Of a DNA stretch of 64,000 nucleotides, positions 1 through 8,835 are shown piece by piece. The position numbers and the translations under genes were made by a program. Source of the DNA: Streptomyces seoulensis (GTDB lineage Bacteria; Actinomycetota; Actinomycetes; Streptomycetales; Streptomycetaceae); assembly GCF_022846655.1 (NCBI RefSeq), contig NZ_AP025667.1, forward strand, positions 2,641,001 through 2,705,000, given 5' to 3'. The notes under the pieces were generated by a model. That model was not told where the DNA came from and did no database searches. It worked only from the letters and a program-made list of their open reading frames with translations. Each line of letters begins with the position of its first letter. Within the stretch, counting starts at the first letter, position 1.

Positions 1-36
1 CCCGCACCCGTTCACCGTCACCTTCAGGAGACCCCC

Positions 37-2169
37 ATGTCCTCCCGTAGACGCGACGCCGCCACGATCCGCCGCTGCCCGAGACGGACGGCCTTACTGG
101 CCGCCGGTGCCCTCCTCGGCGCGCTGCCCCTGACCGCCCTGCCACAGACGGCGTCGGCCGCCGCCAAGCTGGACAACCCCTACGTGGGAGCCAAGCCCTA
201 CGTGAACCCCGACTGGTCGGCCAAGGCCGCGGCGGAACCGGGTGGCTCGGCGGTGTCCGGCCAGCCGACCTTCGTATGGCTCGACCGCATCGCCGCGATC
301 AACGGCACCTCGCAGGCGCGCGGCCTCAAGGCCCACCTCGACGCGGCGAAGGCGCAGGGCGCCAACCTCGTCCAGCTCGTCATCTACGACCTGCCGGGCC
401 GGGACTGCGCGGCCCTCGCCTCCAACGGCGAGCTGGGCGCTGACGAACTGAGCCGCTACCAGACCGAGTACATCGACCCGATCGCGGCCGTCCTCGCCGA
501 CCCGGCCTACGCGAGCCTGCGCGTCGTCAACCTCATCGAGCCCGACTCGCTGCCGAACCTCGTCACCAACGCCGGCGGCACGGCGGGGTCCACCCCCCAG
601 TGCGCCACCATGAAGGCGAACGGCAACTACGAGAAGGGCGTCGGCTACGCCCTGCACAAGCTCGGCGCGCTGCCCAACGCCTACAACTACGTCGACGCCG
701 GACACCACGGCTGGCTCGGCTGGGACAGCAACCTGGTCCCCTCCGCGCAGGAGTTCAAGAAGGCCGCGACGACCGGCGGCGCCACCGTGAGCGACGTGAC
801 GGGGTTCATCGTCAACACGGCCAACTACTCGGCCACCCGCGAACCCAACGTCAAGATCACCGACACCGTCAACGGCACCACCGTGCGCCAGTCGAAGTGG
901 ATCGACTGGAACCAGTACGACGACGAGACGACGTACGCCCAGGGGCTGCGGTCCGCCCTCGTCGCCCAGGGCTTCGACAGCGGCATCGGGATGCTGATCG
1001 ACACCTCCCGCAACGGCTGGGGCGGTTCCGCCCGGCCGACCGCCCCCGGGCCCACGACCAGCGTGGACGCGTATGTCGACGGCGGCCGGATCGACCGCCG
1101 CATCCACGCCGGGAACTGGTGCAACCAGAGCGGCGCCGGACTCGGTGAACGCCCGGCGACCGCACCCGACACCGGCATCGACGCGTATGTGTGGGCCAAG
1201 CCGCCGGGGGAGTCCGACGGCGCCAGCAAGCCCCTGGACAACGACGAGGGCAAGGGCTTCGACCGGATGTGCGACCCCACGTACGCCGGGAACGGGCGCA
1301 ACGGCAACAACCCGACCGGGGCGCTGCCCGACTCGCCGCTGGCCGGGCACTGGTTCTCGGCGGGATTCCGGCAGTTGCTCGCCAACGCCTACCCGCCGGT
1401 GGGCGGTTCGGGCGGCGGAGGTGGCGACACCCAGGCGCCGACCGCCCCCACGGGACTCGCGGTCTCGGGGACGGCGGCCGACAGCGTCTCCCTCACCTGG
1501 CGCGCGGCGACCGACGACACCGGCGTCACCGGGTACGACGTCTACCGGGGCGGCACCAGGACCGGAAGCGTCACCGGCACCTCGTACACCGACACGGGCC
1601 TGTCCGCCGCCACCACCTACACGTACACCGTGAAGGCCAAGGACGCGGCCGGCAACGTCTCGGCGGCCTCGGCCGCGGTCTCCGCGACCACGAGGACGGC
1701 CGGCGGGGGAGGCGGGGCGACCGGCCTGAAGGCGCAGTACAAGACCACCGCCGCCTCGCTCACCGACAACCAGATCAGGCCCGGCGTCCAGCTCGTCAAC
1801 GCCGGCTCCGGCGCCGTCGACCTGTCCAAGGTGACCGTGCGGTACTGGTTCACCGGCGAGTCCGCCTCCGCCGGTTACCAGACGTGGTGCGACTACGCCC
1901 AGATCGGCTGCTCCGCCGTGAGGACGGCCGTCACGGCACTCCCGGCGGCCCGCACCGGCGCCGACCACACGCTCGACGTCACCTTCACCTCCGGCTCGCT
2001 GGCCGCGGGCGCGAGTACCGGTGACCTCCAACTCCGCCTGGCCAAGTCCGACTGGTCCAGCTTCGACGAGGCCGACGACCACAGCCGAGGCAGCGGCACC
2101 TCGTACGCCGACGCCCCCAAGGTGACCGTCTACGTGGCCGGCACGCTCGTCTGGGGTACCGAGCCGTAG
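37..2169 (+). CDS. Secreted GH6 cellulase with Fn3 and CBM3 modules
   Basis: Secreted glycoside hydrolase family 6 cellulase (exo-glucanase type) acting on crystalline cellulose outside the cell. An arginine-rich N-terminus and hydrophobic segment form a signal peptide ending near ASA at residues 39-41. The catalytic domain spans about residues 48-465 and shows family landmarks: VIYDLPGRDCAALAS, EPDSLPN and DAGHHGWLGW. A glycine linker leads to a fibronectin type III module (about 478-565), and a second linker to a C-terminal CBM3-like cellulose-binding module (about 570-710, with NQIRPGVQLVN). AGGAG lies 7 bases before the ATG. The GH12 gene follows 62 bp downstream on the same strand, so the two probably act together. 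Only 36 bp of upstream sequence are present, so the promoter is not visible. Confidence 0.93.
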   Translation: MSSRRRDAATIRRCPRRTALLAAGALLGALPLTALPQTASAAAKLDNPYVGAKPYVNPDWSAKAAAEPGGSAVSGQPTFVWLDRIAAINGTSQARGLKAHLDAAKAQGANLVQLVIYDLPGRDCAALASNGELGADELSRYQTEYIDPIAAVLADPAYASLRVVNLIEPDSLPNLVTNAGGTAGSTPQCATMKANGNYEKGVGYALHKLGALPNAYNYVDAGHHGWLGWDSNLVPSAQEFKKAATTGGATVSDVTGFIVNTANYSATREPNVKITDTVNGTTVRQSKWIDWNQYDDETTYAQGLRSALVAQGFDSGIGMLIDTSRNGWGGSARPTAPGPTTSVDAYVDGGRIDRRIHAGNWCNQSGAGLGERPATAPDTGIDAYVWAKPPGESDGASKPLDNDEGKGFDRMCDPTYAGNGRNGNNPTGALPDSPLAGHWFSAGFRQLLANAYPPVGGSGGGGGDTQAPTAPTGLAVSGTAADSVSLTWRAATDDTGVTGYDVYRGGTRTGSVTGTSYTDTGLSAATTYTYTVKAKDAAGNVSAASAAVSATTRTAGGGGGATGLKAQYKTTAASLTDNQIRPGVQLVNAGSGAVDLSKVTVRYWFTGESASAGYQTWCDYAQIGCSAVRTAVTALPAARTGADHTLDVTFTSGSLAAGASTGDLQLRLAKSDWSSFDEADDHSRGSGTSYADAPKVTVYVAGTLVWGTEP

Positions 2170-2231
2170 ACACGGTGGTCGAGGAGAGGTCGTCTGTCAC
2201 CCCCCCCCACCTTCGGACGGAAGGAACTCCT

Positions 2232-3008
2232 GTGAACGCGACGTCCCGCACGTCCCGCCCCCTGCGCCGGCTCGCGGCCGTGCTCGTACTGGCCGCCGGT
2301 ACGCTCACCGCCCTCACCGCCACCACGGGCCCGGCCCAGGCGGACGCACAGGTCTGCGACAAGTACGGCTCGGTCACCACGCCGGGCGGCTACGTCGTGC
2401 AGAACAACGCCTGGGGCACCAGCGCCCCGCAGTGCGTGAACCAGATCGGCGACGGCTTCAAGCTCACGCGTGCCGACGGCTCCGTGCCCACGAACGGAGC
2501 CCCGAAGTCGTACCCCTCGATCTTCGCCGGCTGCCACTACACCAACTGCTCGCCGGGCACGAACCTCCCCAAGCAGATCAGGACCATCGGCCGCGTGCCC
2601 AGCACCATCGCCTATCAGTACGTCGGTGGCGCGGTGTACGACGCCGCGTACGACATCTGGCTGGACCCGACGCCGAGGAAGGACGGCGTCAACCGGACCG
2701 AGATCATGATCTGGCTGAACCGGAACGGCCCGGTCCAGCCGATCGGCTCCAAGACCGGGACCACCTCCATCGCCGGGCACACCTGGGACGTCTGGCGGGG
2801 CGGCAACGGACAGAACGACGTGGTGTCCTACGTGGCCCCCTCGGCGCTTGCGGGCCTGAGTTTCGACGTGAAGGACTTCATCAACGGTGCGGTGTCGCTG
2901 GGGCTCGCCACCCCTGACTGGTACCTCACCAGCGTGCAGGCCGGATTCGAGCCCTGGCAGAACGGCGCGGGCCTGGCGGTCACGAAGTTCTCCGTGAGCG
3001 TCAACTGA
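2232..3008 (+). CDS. celB: Secreted GH12 endo-1,4-beta-glucanase
   Basis: Secreted endoglucanase of family GH12, 258 residues, cutting internal beta-1,4 bonds of cellulose. The GTG at 2232 is preferred over upstream in-frame codons because GGAAGGA sits just before it and the first 38 residues then form a clean signal peptide ending AQA. Family landmarks are the conserved SYPSIFAGCHYTNCSPG, TEIMIWLN (nucleophile Glu region) and GFEPWQNGAGL (acid/base Glu). It closely resembles Streptomyces CelB from memory. It lacks a carbohydrate-binding module, unlike the GH6 neighbour. A strong hairpin follows the stop codon. Confidence 0.93.
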   Translation: MNATSRTSRPLRRLAAVLVLAAGTLTALTATTGPAQADAQVCDKYGSVTTPGGYVVQNNAWGTSAPQCVNQIGDGFKLTRADGSVPTNGAPKSYPSIFAGCHYTNCSPGTNLPKQIRTIGRVPSTIAYQYVGGAVYDAAYDIWLDPTPRKDGVNRTEIMIWLNRNGPVQPIGSKTGTTSIAGHTWDVWRGGNGQNDVVSYVAPSALAGLSFDVKDFINGAVSLGLATPDWYLTSVQAGFEPWQNGAGLAVTKFSVSVN

Positions 3009-3031
3009 CCGAACCAGCGGGACCGCACCGC

Positions 3032-3067
3032 GATCAGCGCCCCTCGGCCGGCCGGGGGGCGCTGATC
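3032..3067 (+). terminator. Hairpin terminator after the cellulase pair
   Basis: GATCAGCGCCCC is followed after ten bases by its exact complement GGGGCGCTGATC. The hairpin is 23 bp after the celB stop codon and has no T-tract, as is usual in Streptomyces. The next 275 bp up to the DUF485 gene contain no convincing gene. Confidence 0.85.
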
Positions 3068-3342
3068 CCTGTCGTGGTGAAGAACGGCCACCGTCAGGGG
3101 ACATGTCGACATGGAGTCATGGAGTCATGGGTAGCTGTCCCTGTCAGCCGACATATTCGCGCACGCCATGAACTCGACCTGTATGGGGTGTGATTGGCAC
3201 ACGACCGCGATCCGCATCGACATTCGCGCCCAGTACGGCCACCTCGATCCGCGACGAACAGCGCGCCACGCGAACCCTGAGCCGCCACCCGCGCACGCGG
3301 TCCGTCTGTTTCCGGGCCCAGTCCCCGCCAGGAGACCTCGAA

Positions 3343-3783
3343 ATGTCCCACGACAGCTCCGAGTTTCCCCCTGACCGACCGCCGTTCGGCAACCCCGGCC
3401 ACGCCGGCACAGCCCATCGAGCACCCAGTTGGTCGACGGGACACGGATCGTCCCGGCCGGATCCGCCGGACCGGCGCTCAGGCCCGCACCGCACCCTGCG
3501 CATGCTGCGCCGCGCCTACCGCTGGCAGCGGCGCGTGGCGGCCCTCACCGCGCTGGGCTACTTCGCCGCGTTCCTCACCCTCACGGTCAAGGCCCCCTGG
3601 CTCATGACCCGTCCGGGGCCGGGGGGCCTGCCCACCGGTCTCCTCATGGCCCTCGCGCAGATCCCCGTCACCTGGCTGGCCGTCCTGCTCTACGAAGCCA
3701 CCGCGTACCGGCTCGTCGACCCACTGGCCCGCCGCGCCCGCCAGTCGTACCCGGTGCCCGTGAACCGGGAAGGAGGCCGGTGA
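3343..3783 (+). CDS. DUF485 small membrane protein (symporter partner)
   Basis: 146-residue membrane protein of the DUF485 type, a family that usually sits directly before acetate/monocarboxylate sodium symporters. The first 60 residues are polar and proline-rich. Two hydrophobic segments follow (about 66-85 and 97-116), with the RWQRR...GYFAAFLTLT pattern typical of the family. The ATG at 3343 is preceded by AGGAGACCTCGAA, which decides the start against an upstream in-frame codon at 3190. Its stop overlaps the symporter start by four bases (GTGA), so the pair is translationally coupled. Confidence 0.8.
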   Translation: MSHDSSEFPPDRPPFGNPGHAGTAHRAPSWSTGHGSSRPDPPDRRSGPHRTLRMLRRAYRWQRRVAALTALGYFAAFLTLTVKAPWLMTRPGPGGLPTGLLMALAQIPVTWLAVLLYEATAYRLVDPLARRARQSYPVPVNREGGR

Positions 3784-5396
3784 CGGAGTTCAGCGGTCCC
3801 GCGCAGTCCTGGTCCCTGGCCGCCTTCTGCTCCGTCGTCGCACTGACCCTGCTGCTCTGCGTCCTCACCGGCCCGGACACGGACGACCTGGCCGAGTTCT
3901 ACACCGGCTACAGATCCCTCTCGCCCCTGCGCAACGGACTCGCCATCGCCGGGGACTACATATCCGCCGCCACCGTGCTCACCATCGGCGGTATCATCGC
4001 GCTGTGCGGCTACGACGGAGTGGTCCTCGCCCTCAGCGCCGTGCTGTCCCTGCTCCTGCTGATGTTCCTGCTCGCCGAGCCGCTCCACAACACCGGCCGC
4101 TACACCATGGGTGACGTCCTCGGCCACCGCCATCCCGCACGCAGCGTCCGCATCGTCGCCTGCGCCGTCACCCTTCTCGCGCTCGTCCCGATGATGGTCG
4201 TCCAGCTCGCCGGGGTGGGTGAACTCCTCGCTTACGTCATGGGGTTCACGGAACCCGCCATGAAGAACGGCTGCGTGGTCGGAGCCGGGATACTCATGAT
4301 CAGCTACGCGGCGCTGGGCGGTATGCGCGGCACCGCGCTCGTCCAGGTCTTCAAGACCGTGATGCTCCTCGCCTCCGGTCTCATCGTCAGCGGACTGATC
4401 CTGCACAGCTTCGGCTGGAGCACCGAGGCCCTGTTCAGGACGGCGGCACGCCAGAGCGGAGCCGGCCCCGCCTACCTGCGCTGGGGCCTGCAGTACTCCA
4501 GCAGCCCGCACCCCGCTCTCGACATGGCGAGCACCCAGTGCGCCATCGTGCTGGGCGCCGCCTGCCTGCCGCACGTCACCATGCGCATGTACACCGCCGG
4601 AACACCGCGGCAGGTGCGCCGGGCCATGTCCTGGGCCGTCTCCTCGGTCACCCTGTTCATCCTGATGCTCGTGCTGATCTGCACCGGGGCCACCGCCCTC
4701 CTCGGACACCCGCGCATCGCCGGAGCCGACCCGCACGGCACCACCGCCTACCTGCTCGGCGCCCGCGCCGCGTTCGGCACCGGCCTCTCCCGGCCGGAGA
4801 GCCTGCTCTTCGCCACCGTCACCACCGCCGTCTTCCTCACCCTGCTCGCCTCCGTGGCGAGCATGACGCTCGCCTGCGCCAACGCCCTCGCCCACGACCT
4901 GACGGCCTCCCGCCCCACCCCGCTGTCACCGGCGCGCGAACTCACCCTCGCCCGCTCGTGCGCCCTGCTGGTGGGCATCCCCGTCATCCTGGTGGCGGCC
5001 CTCGCCCAGCACCGCAGCCTCCAGCCCCTGGCGACCCTCTCCTTCACACTCGGCGCCTCGGCCATCGCGCCCGCGCTCCTCTACACCCTCTTCTGGCGCC
5101 GCTACACCCGGAAGGGCCTGCTCGCCACGCTCATCGTCGGCTCCCTCACCGTCCTGGCCCTCACCCCGGGCACCACCCTCGTCTCCGGAACCCCCCTGTC
5201 CGCCTTCCCCGAGGCCGACTTCGACTGGTTCCCGTACAACACACCCGCCCTCGCCTCCATCCCCGCGGGCTTCCTCGCCGGCTGGCTCACCACCCTGCTC
5301 TCCGGGAGGAAATCCGCCGACCGGGAACGCACGCGCTACGAATCCGCCGAACGCCACCTCCTGACGGGACCGCCACCACATGACCGGACGCCGTGA
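3780..5396 (+). CDS. Sodium/solute symporter (SSS family, ActP-like)
   Basis: 538-residue integral membrane transporter of the solute:sodium symporter family, probably carrying acetate or a similar small monocarboxylate. The start is the GTG overlapping the DUF485 stop; reading upstream in frame gives arginine- and proline-rich shadow sequence. Features include an N-terminal helix, FYTGYRSLSPLRNGLAIAGD (the conserved segment before TM2), DYISAATVLTIGG, YAALGGMRGTALVQVFK and about 13 hydrophobic helices. The substrate cannot be set from sequence. Neighbouring cellulases do not prove a sugar substrate, and DUF485 pairing favours an organic acid. Confidence 0.87.
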   Translation: MTEFSGPAQSWSLAAFCSVVALTLLLCVLTGPDTDDLAEFYTGYRSLSPLRNGLAIAGDYISAATVLTIGGIIALCGYDGVVLALSAVLSLLLLMFLLAEPLHNTGRYTMGDVLGHRHPARSVRIVACAVTLLALVPMMVVQLAGVGELLAYVMGFTEPAMKNGCVVGAGILMISYAALGGMRGTALVQVFKTVMLLASGLIVSGLILHSFGWSTEALFRTAARQSGAGPAYLRWGLQYSSSPHPALDMASTQCAIVLGAACLPHVTMRMYTAGTPRQVRRAMSWAVSSVTLFILMLVLICTGATALLGHPRIAGADPHGTTAYLLGARAAFGTGLSRPESLLFATVTTAVFLTLLASVASMTLACANALAHDLTASRPTPLSPARELTLARSCALLVGIPVILVAALAQHRSLQPLATLSFTLGASAIAPALLYTLFWRRYTRKGLLATLIVGSLTVLALTPGTTLVSGTPLSAFPEADFDWFPYNTPALASIPAGFLAGWLTTLLSGRKSADRERTRYESAERHLLTGPPPHDRTP

Positions 5397-5454
5397 GACC
5401 GGGGGTGCCGGATGAGCCGGATGTGCCAGGCTTCCGGAAAGGGGAGGTGCTGAA

Positions 5455-5922
5455 GTGCACGGAGACAGGGTTGTGCTGAGGCCGGTGACCGGGGACGACA
5501 CCGAGGTCCTCGACAGGATCGTGCGGGAACCGGAGGTCGCCGTCTGGTGGCCCCCTCCGGACACTTACGAGGGCATGCTCGCCGTCGTACTCGGCGAAGC
5601 CGTCATCGGCGCCGTCCAGTCCGACGAGAAGACCGACCCCGACTACCGCCACGCCGGCATCGACATCTTCCTGACGGCACGCCATCACGGCCAGGGACTC
5701 GGCACCGACGCGGTGCGCACACTGGCCCGCTGGCTGGTGACCGAACGCGGCCACCACCGGCTGACCATCGACCCCGCCGCGGCCAACACCGCGGCGATCC
5801 GCTGTTACGGCAAGGTCGGGTTCAGACCTGTGGGAGTCATGCGGGCCTACGAACTCGACCACCGCACCGGCCTCTGGCGCGACGGACTGCTGATGGACCT
5901 GCTCGCAGGCGAACTCACCTGA
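5455..5922 (+). CDS. GNAT family N-acetyltransferase
   Basis: 155-residue acetyltransferase of the GNAT fold. The acetyl-CoA binding segment HHGQGLGTDAVRTLARWL (about residues 81-98) fits the Q/RxxGxG/A motif. The layout, including WWPPPDTYEG, DIFLTARHHGQGLG and FRPVGVMRAYE, resembles AAC(6')-type aminoglycoside acetyltransferases and RimJ-like enzymes. The GTG start is preceded by GGGGAGG. Whether it confers drug resistance or acetylates a protein cannot be told from sequence. It is a single gene, 58 bp after the symporter and same strand. Confidence 0.85.
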   Translation: MHGDRVVLRPVTGDDTEVLDRIVREPEVAVWWPPPDTYEGMLAVVLGEAVIGAVQSDEKTDPDYRHAGIDIFLTARHHGQGLGTDAVRTLARWLVTERGHHRLTIDPAAANTAAIRCYGKVGFRPVGVMRAYELDHRTGLWRDGLLMDLLAGELT

Positions 5923-6101
5923 TTCCTGTGGTCACCGGCGGGTGGACCCGCGCTGCGGGCGGTGGACGCCGGTGCCGAGGACGACCCCCACGGGGCAGGT
6001 ACGCTAAGGCAGTTGCAGCGGCCTACCCCACTTCCCGTGTTCTCGCGGTGAGTCATGTCCTGCGGCGATCAAGGCGTCTTCGGGCATGAGGAAGAGACAC
6101 G

Positions 6102-7376
6102 GTGCTGATAGCGGGCCGATACCAACTGCGGGACGTCATCGGACGGGGAGCGATGGGCGAGGTCTGGCGCGCCTTCGACGAGACACTGGGCAGACCGGTC
6201 GCCGTGAAGCTGATGCTCACCCAGCAGGCCGACCCCACCGCGGTCTCCCGCTTCCGGCTGGAGGCGCAGACCGCCGGACGTCTCAACCACCCGTACGTGG
6301 TCGGTGTCCGTGACTTCGGCGAGTACGACAACCGCCTGTTCCTGGTGATGGACCTCATCGAGGGCGACAGTCTCGCCGGAGCGCTCACCACTCAGGGAGC
6401 CTTCCCCGCCGAGCGGGTCGCCCGGGTCGCCGCCGAGGCCGCGGGCGGGCTCGCCGCCGCCCACCGGCAGGGCATCGTGCACCGGGACATCAAGCCCGCC
6501 AACCTCCTGCTGGACTCCGACGGCACCCTGAAGATAGGCGACTTCGGCATCGCCCGCTTCCTGGACGACCCCGGCAACGCCCTCACCGCCGCCGGCCAGA
6601 TCGTCGGCACCAGCCTCTACCTCGCGCCCGAACGCGCCCTGGGCCGCCCGGCCGGCGCGGCCTCCGACGTATACTCCCTGGGCTGCGTGCTCTACCAACT
6701 CCTCACCGGCAGACCGCCGTTCCAGGCGGACTCCGCGCTGGCGGTGCTGCACCAGCACCTCGACGCCGCACCCGTACCGCCCGGACAGCTCGGCGCCAGT
6801 CTCTCGCCCGCCTTCGAGAACTACCTGCTCAGCCTGCTGGCCAAGGAGCCCCAGGACCGGCCCACGGCCGAGGAGGCGGCGCACTGGTTCGCACAAGGCC
6901 ACTGGCGCGGAGCCCCGGCACCCCTCCCGCTCGAACACGCTCGCCACGACGAGCGACCCGCCCACAGGGCGACACTCCCCGGACCCGCGATGTCCTCGCG
7001 CACCGCTCCCATCGGGGGCGCCCTGCCTCCCGCGGCAGACACCGAATGGACGACGAGCGTGCACCGATCGGTGCCCCGCCGCCCTCGCGCGTCACGCCTG
7101 CGCCGCTCCAGACTCGTGGCCGCGCTGGGCACCGTCGCCCTGTTCGCCGGGGCGCTCCTCATCGGCATGGGCTGGTTCTCCCCGGACTCCGACTCGGCGA
7201 AGAAGCCGCAGGCCGATCCGTCCACACCGGCTTCCTCCTCCCCCTCCGCAGTGGCACCCGCCGACTCCTCGCCCCAGCCCCCCGCGCAGGAGGCACAGAC
7301 GCCGGCCGACGACACCGGGCCGGCACCCGACAAGCGGGGCAAGCACGAGAAGCACGGCGGCAAGGGCAAGCACTGA
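6102..7376 (+). CDS. Ser/Thr protein kinase with one membrane segment
   Basis: 424-residue Hanks-type kinase. The kinase domain spans about residues 6-262: glycine loop GRGAMGEVW, VAVKLM (ATP-binding Lys), catalytic HRDIKPANLLL, DFGIARF and the APERALG segment. A proline-rich juxtamembrane linker follows, then one transmembrane helix (about 345-365, ALGTVALFAGALLIGMGWF). A short Ser/Pro-rich exterior tail ends in a lysine/histidine-rich stretch (KRGKHEKHGGKGKH). No PASTA or other recognised sensor domain is present. The GTG start follows GAGGAAGAGAC. Alone in its transcription unit by spacing. Confidence 0.92.
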   Translation: MLIAGRYQLRDVIGRGAMGEVWRAFDETLGRPVAVKLMLTQQADPTAVSRFRLEAQTAGRLNHPYVVGVRDFGEYDNRLFLVMDLIEGDSLAGALTTQGAFPAERVARVAAEAAGGLAAAHRQGIVHRDIKPANLLLDSDGTLKIGDFGIARFLDDPGNALTAAGQIVGTSLYLAPERALGRPAGAASDVYSLGCVLYQLLTGRPPFQADSALAVLHQHLDAAPVPPGQLGASLSPAFENYLLSLLAKEPQDRPTAEEAAHWFAQGHWRGAPAPLPLEHARHDERPAHRATLPGPAMSSRTAPIGGALPPAADTEWTTSVHRSVPRRPRASRLRRSRLVAALGTVALFAGALLIGMGWFSPDSDSAKKPQADPSTPASSSPSAVAPADSSPQPPAQEAQTPADDTGPAPDKRGKHEKHGGKGKH

Positions 7377-7474
7377 CCCCGCAACAGGAGCGCAGGCTAT
7401 GAGCGGGCGCAATGTGCGGGAATGTGATCCTCTTGACGAGGCAGAATCTCCGCGGCCTGTGAAAGGTAGATCTC

Positions 7475-8167
7475 ATGACTGAGAAGCCCGCGATTGTTCT
7501 GGTCCACGGCTTCTGGGGCGATGCCGCGCATTGGGGCAAGGTGATCACCGAGCTGCACCGTCGCGGATTCGACTCGATTCACGCGGTGGAGATTCCACTG
7601 ACCTCACTCGCGGACGACGCCGAACGCACCCGCAAGATGGTCGAGCAGATCGACGGGCCCGTGGTCCTGGTCGGGCACTCCTACGGGGGCGCGGTCATCA
7701 CCGAGGCGGGAGACCTGCCCAACGTCACCGGTCTGGTCTACATCGCCGCGTTCGCTCCGGACGCCGGCGAGAGCCCCGGCCAGATCAGCCAGGAGAAGCC
7801 CCCGGCGGCGTTCGAGAACCTCGCTCCGGACTCGGACGGCTACCTCTGGGTCAAGCAGGACAAGTTCCACGAGAGCTTCGCCCAGGACCTGTCGGCGGAG
7901 GAAGCGCTGGTCATGGCCGTCACTCAGAAGGCGCCGCTGGCATCCACGTTCGGCGACAACGTCACCGCCCCGGCATGGCGCGCGAAGCCGAGCTGGTACC
8001 AGATCTCCACCAGCGACCGCATGATCCACCCCGACAACGAACGCCGCATGGCCGAGCGCATGAACCCCCGCAAGATCATCGAACTGGACGCCAGCCACGC
8101 CTCCCTGGCCTCGCAGCCGGGCCCGGTCGCGGACCTCATCGAGGAAGCCGCGGGATCGGCTGCCTGA
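7475..8167 (+). CDS. Alpha/beta hydrolase
   Basis: 230-residue soluble alpha/beta hydrolase. VLVHGFWGDAAHW is the oxyanion region, GHSYGGAV carries the nucleophile Ser (about residue 70), and the C-terminal DASHASL supplies the likely catalytic His. It matches the short esterase/salicylate-esterase-like hydrolases common in Streptomyces. Substrate unknown. GAAAGG lies before the ATG. The following VOC gene is convergent; the 176-bp gap between them contains no obvious gene. Confidence 0.88.
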   Translation: MTEKPAIVLVHGFWGDAAHWGKVITELHRRGFDSIHAVEIPLTSLADDAERTRKMVEQIDGPVVLVGHSYGGAVITEAGDLPNVTGLVYIAAFAPDAGESPGQISQEKPPAAFENLAPDSDGYLWVKQDKFHESFAQDLSAEEALVMAVTQKAPLASTFGDNVTAPAWRAKPSWYQISTSDRMIHPDNERRMAERMNPRKIIELDASHASLASQPGPVADLIEEAAGSAA

Positions 8168-8343
8168 TCGCTGCGGTCAAAGCGCTGGGGTGTCGACGCC
8201 GTTTTAGATCAGTCCATGGTCCGACCTGGTCACGTCAACGGTGCGTTCGGATGTCTTCTGCCGGTGGCGCTTCGGGGACTCGGCGGCCGCGTTCACGGGG
8301 AGCCCTGGGATCTCAGGGCCCCGCGTGAGCGGCTGTGCGTGCG

Positions 8344-8742
8344 TCAGTGTGCGAACTTTTCGACAGCCGCCGGGGTGACGGGGGTGAAGAAGTTGACGAG
8401 GTTGCCGTCGGGGTCACGGAACAGCAGCGACCGGTTGCCCCAAGGCATCGTGGTGGGCCCGTTGACGAAGTCGGTGACGAAGCCGGTCAGGTTCTGGTGG
8501 ACGCGGTCCACGTCGTCGACGAGGAACTCGGTGATCACGCTGTGGTTGTCCGCCGGACGGGCGGAGCCCGGGGCGAACAGCGGGACGGTGCGGGTTCCGG
8601 CGATCGCGAGGGTGGCGCCCGCGGTCTTGAGCTCGGCGAAGTCCTCGGTGGCCCACGTCGCCCGCGCCCCCGTGGCTCGCTCGTAGAACTCGACGAGGCG
8701 CGCGACGTCGCCGGTGATGATGCGGATCGAGACGAACTCCAT
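8344..8742 (-). CDS. VOC (glyoxalase/bleomycin-resistance fold) protein
   Basis: 132-residue protein with the vicinal oxygen chelate fold: N-terminal SIRIITGDVARLVEFYERATG, a central FAELKTAGATLAIAG strand and the C-terminal LLFRDPDGNLVNFFTP, which carries the metal-ligand Glu/Asn position. AAGGAG lies just before the ATG at 8742, ruling out upstream in-frame codons that overlap the divergent regulator. It is divergent from the WYL regulator with 93 bp between, so that regulator probably controls it. Confidence 0.87.
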   Translation of the reverse strand: MEFVSIRIITGDVARLVEFYERATGARATWATEDFAELKTAGATLAIAGTRTVPLFAPGSARPADNHSVITEFLVDDVDRVHQNLTGFVTDFVNGPTTMPWGNRSLLFRDPDGNLVNFFTPVTPAAVEKFAH

Positions 8743-8799
8743 GGGATTCTCCTTGGTCGTGCTGGAGGCGGGCACGTCGCAGGCTAGGAGGAATAGCGG

Positions 8800-8815
8800 A
8801 CAGAATCGGTCCTGT
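8800..8815. promoter_or_regulatory. Imperfect palindrome between VOC gene and WYL regulator
   Basis: ACAGAATCGGTCCTGT is an imperfect palindrome (12 of 16 positions symmetric) in the 93-bp divergent intergenic region, 20 bp before the regulator start. It is a plausible operator for the regulator; inferred from position and symmetry only. Confidence 0.4.
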
Positions 8816-8835
8816 ATTCGCGTTAGGCTGCGAAA

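Noticed and set aside
94..2082. 662-codon open frame opposite the GH6 cellulase
   Set aside because: Val/Gly/Arg/Asp-rich shadow frame caused by extreme GC content; the plus-strand frame has clear GH6 and CBM3 motifs.
5455..5922. Aminoglycoside resistance gene
   Set aside because: AAC(6')-like layout is suggestive, but GNAT sequences alone do not set the substrate.
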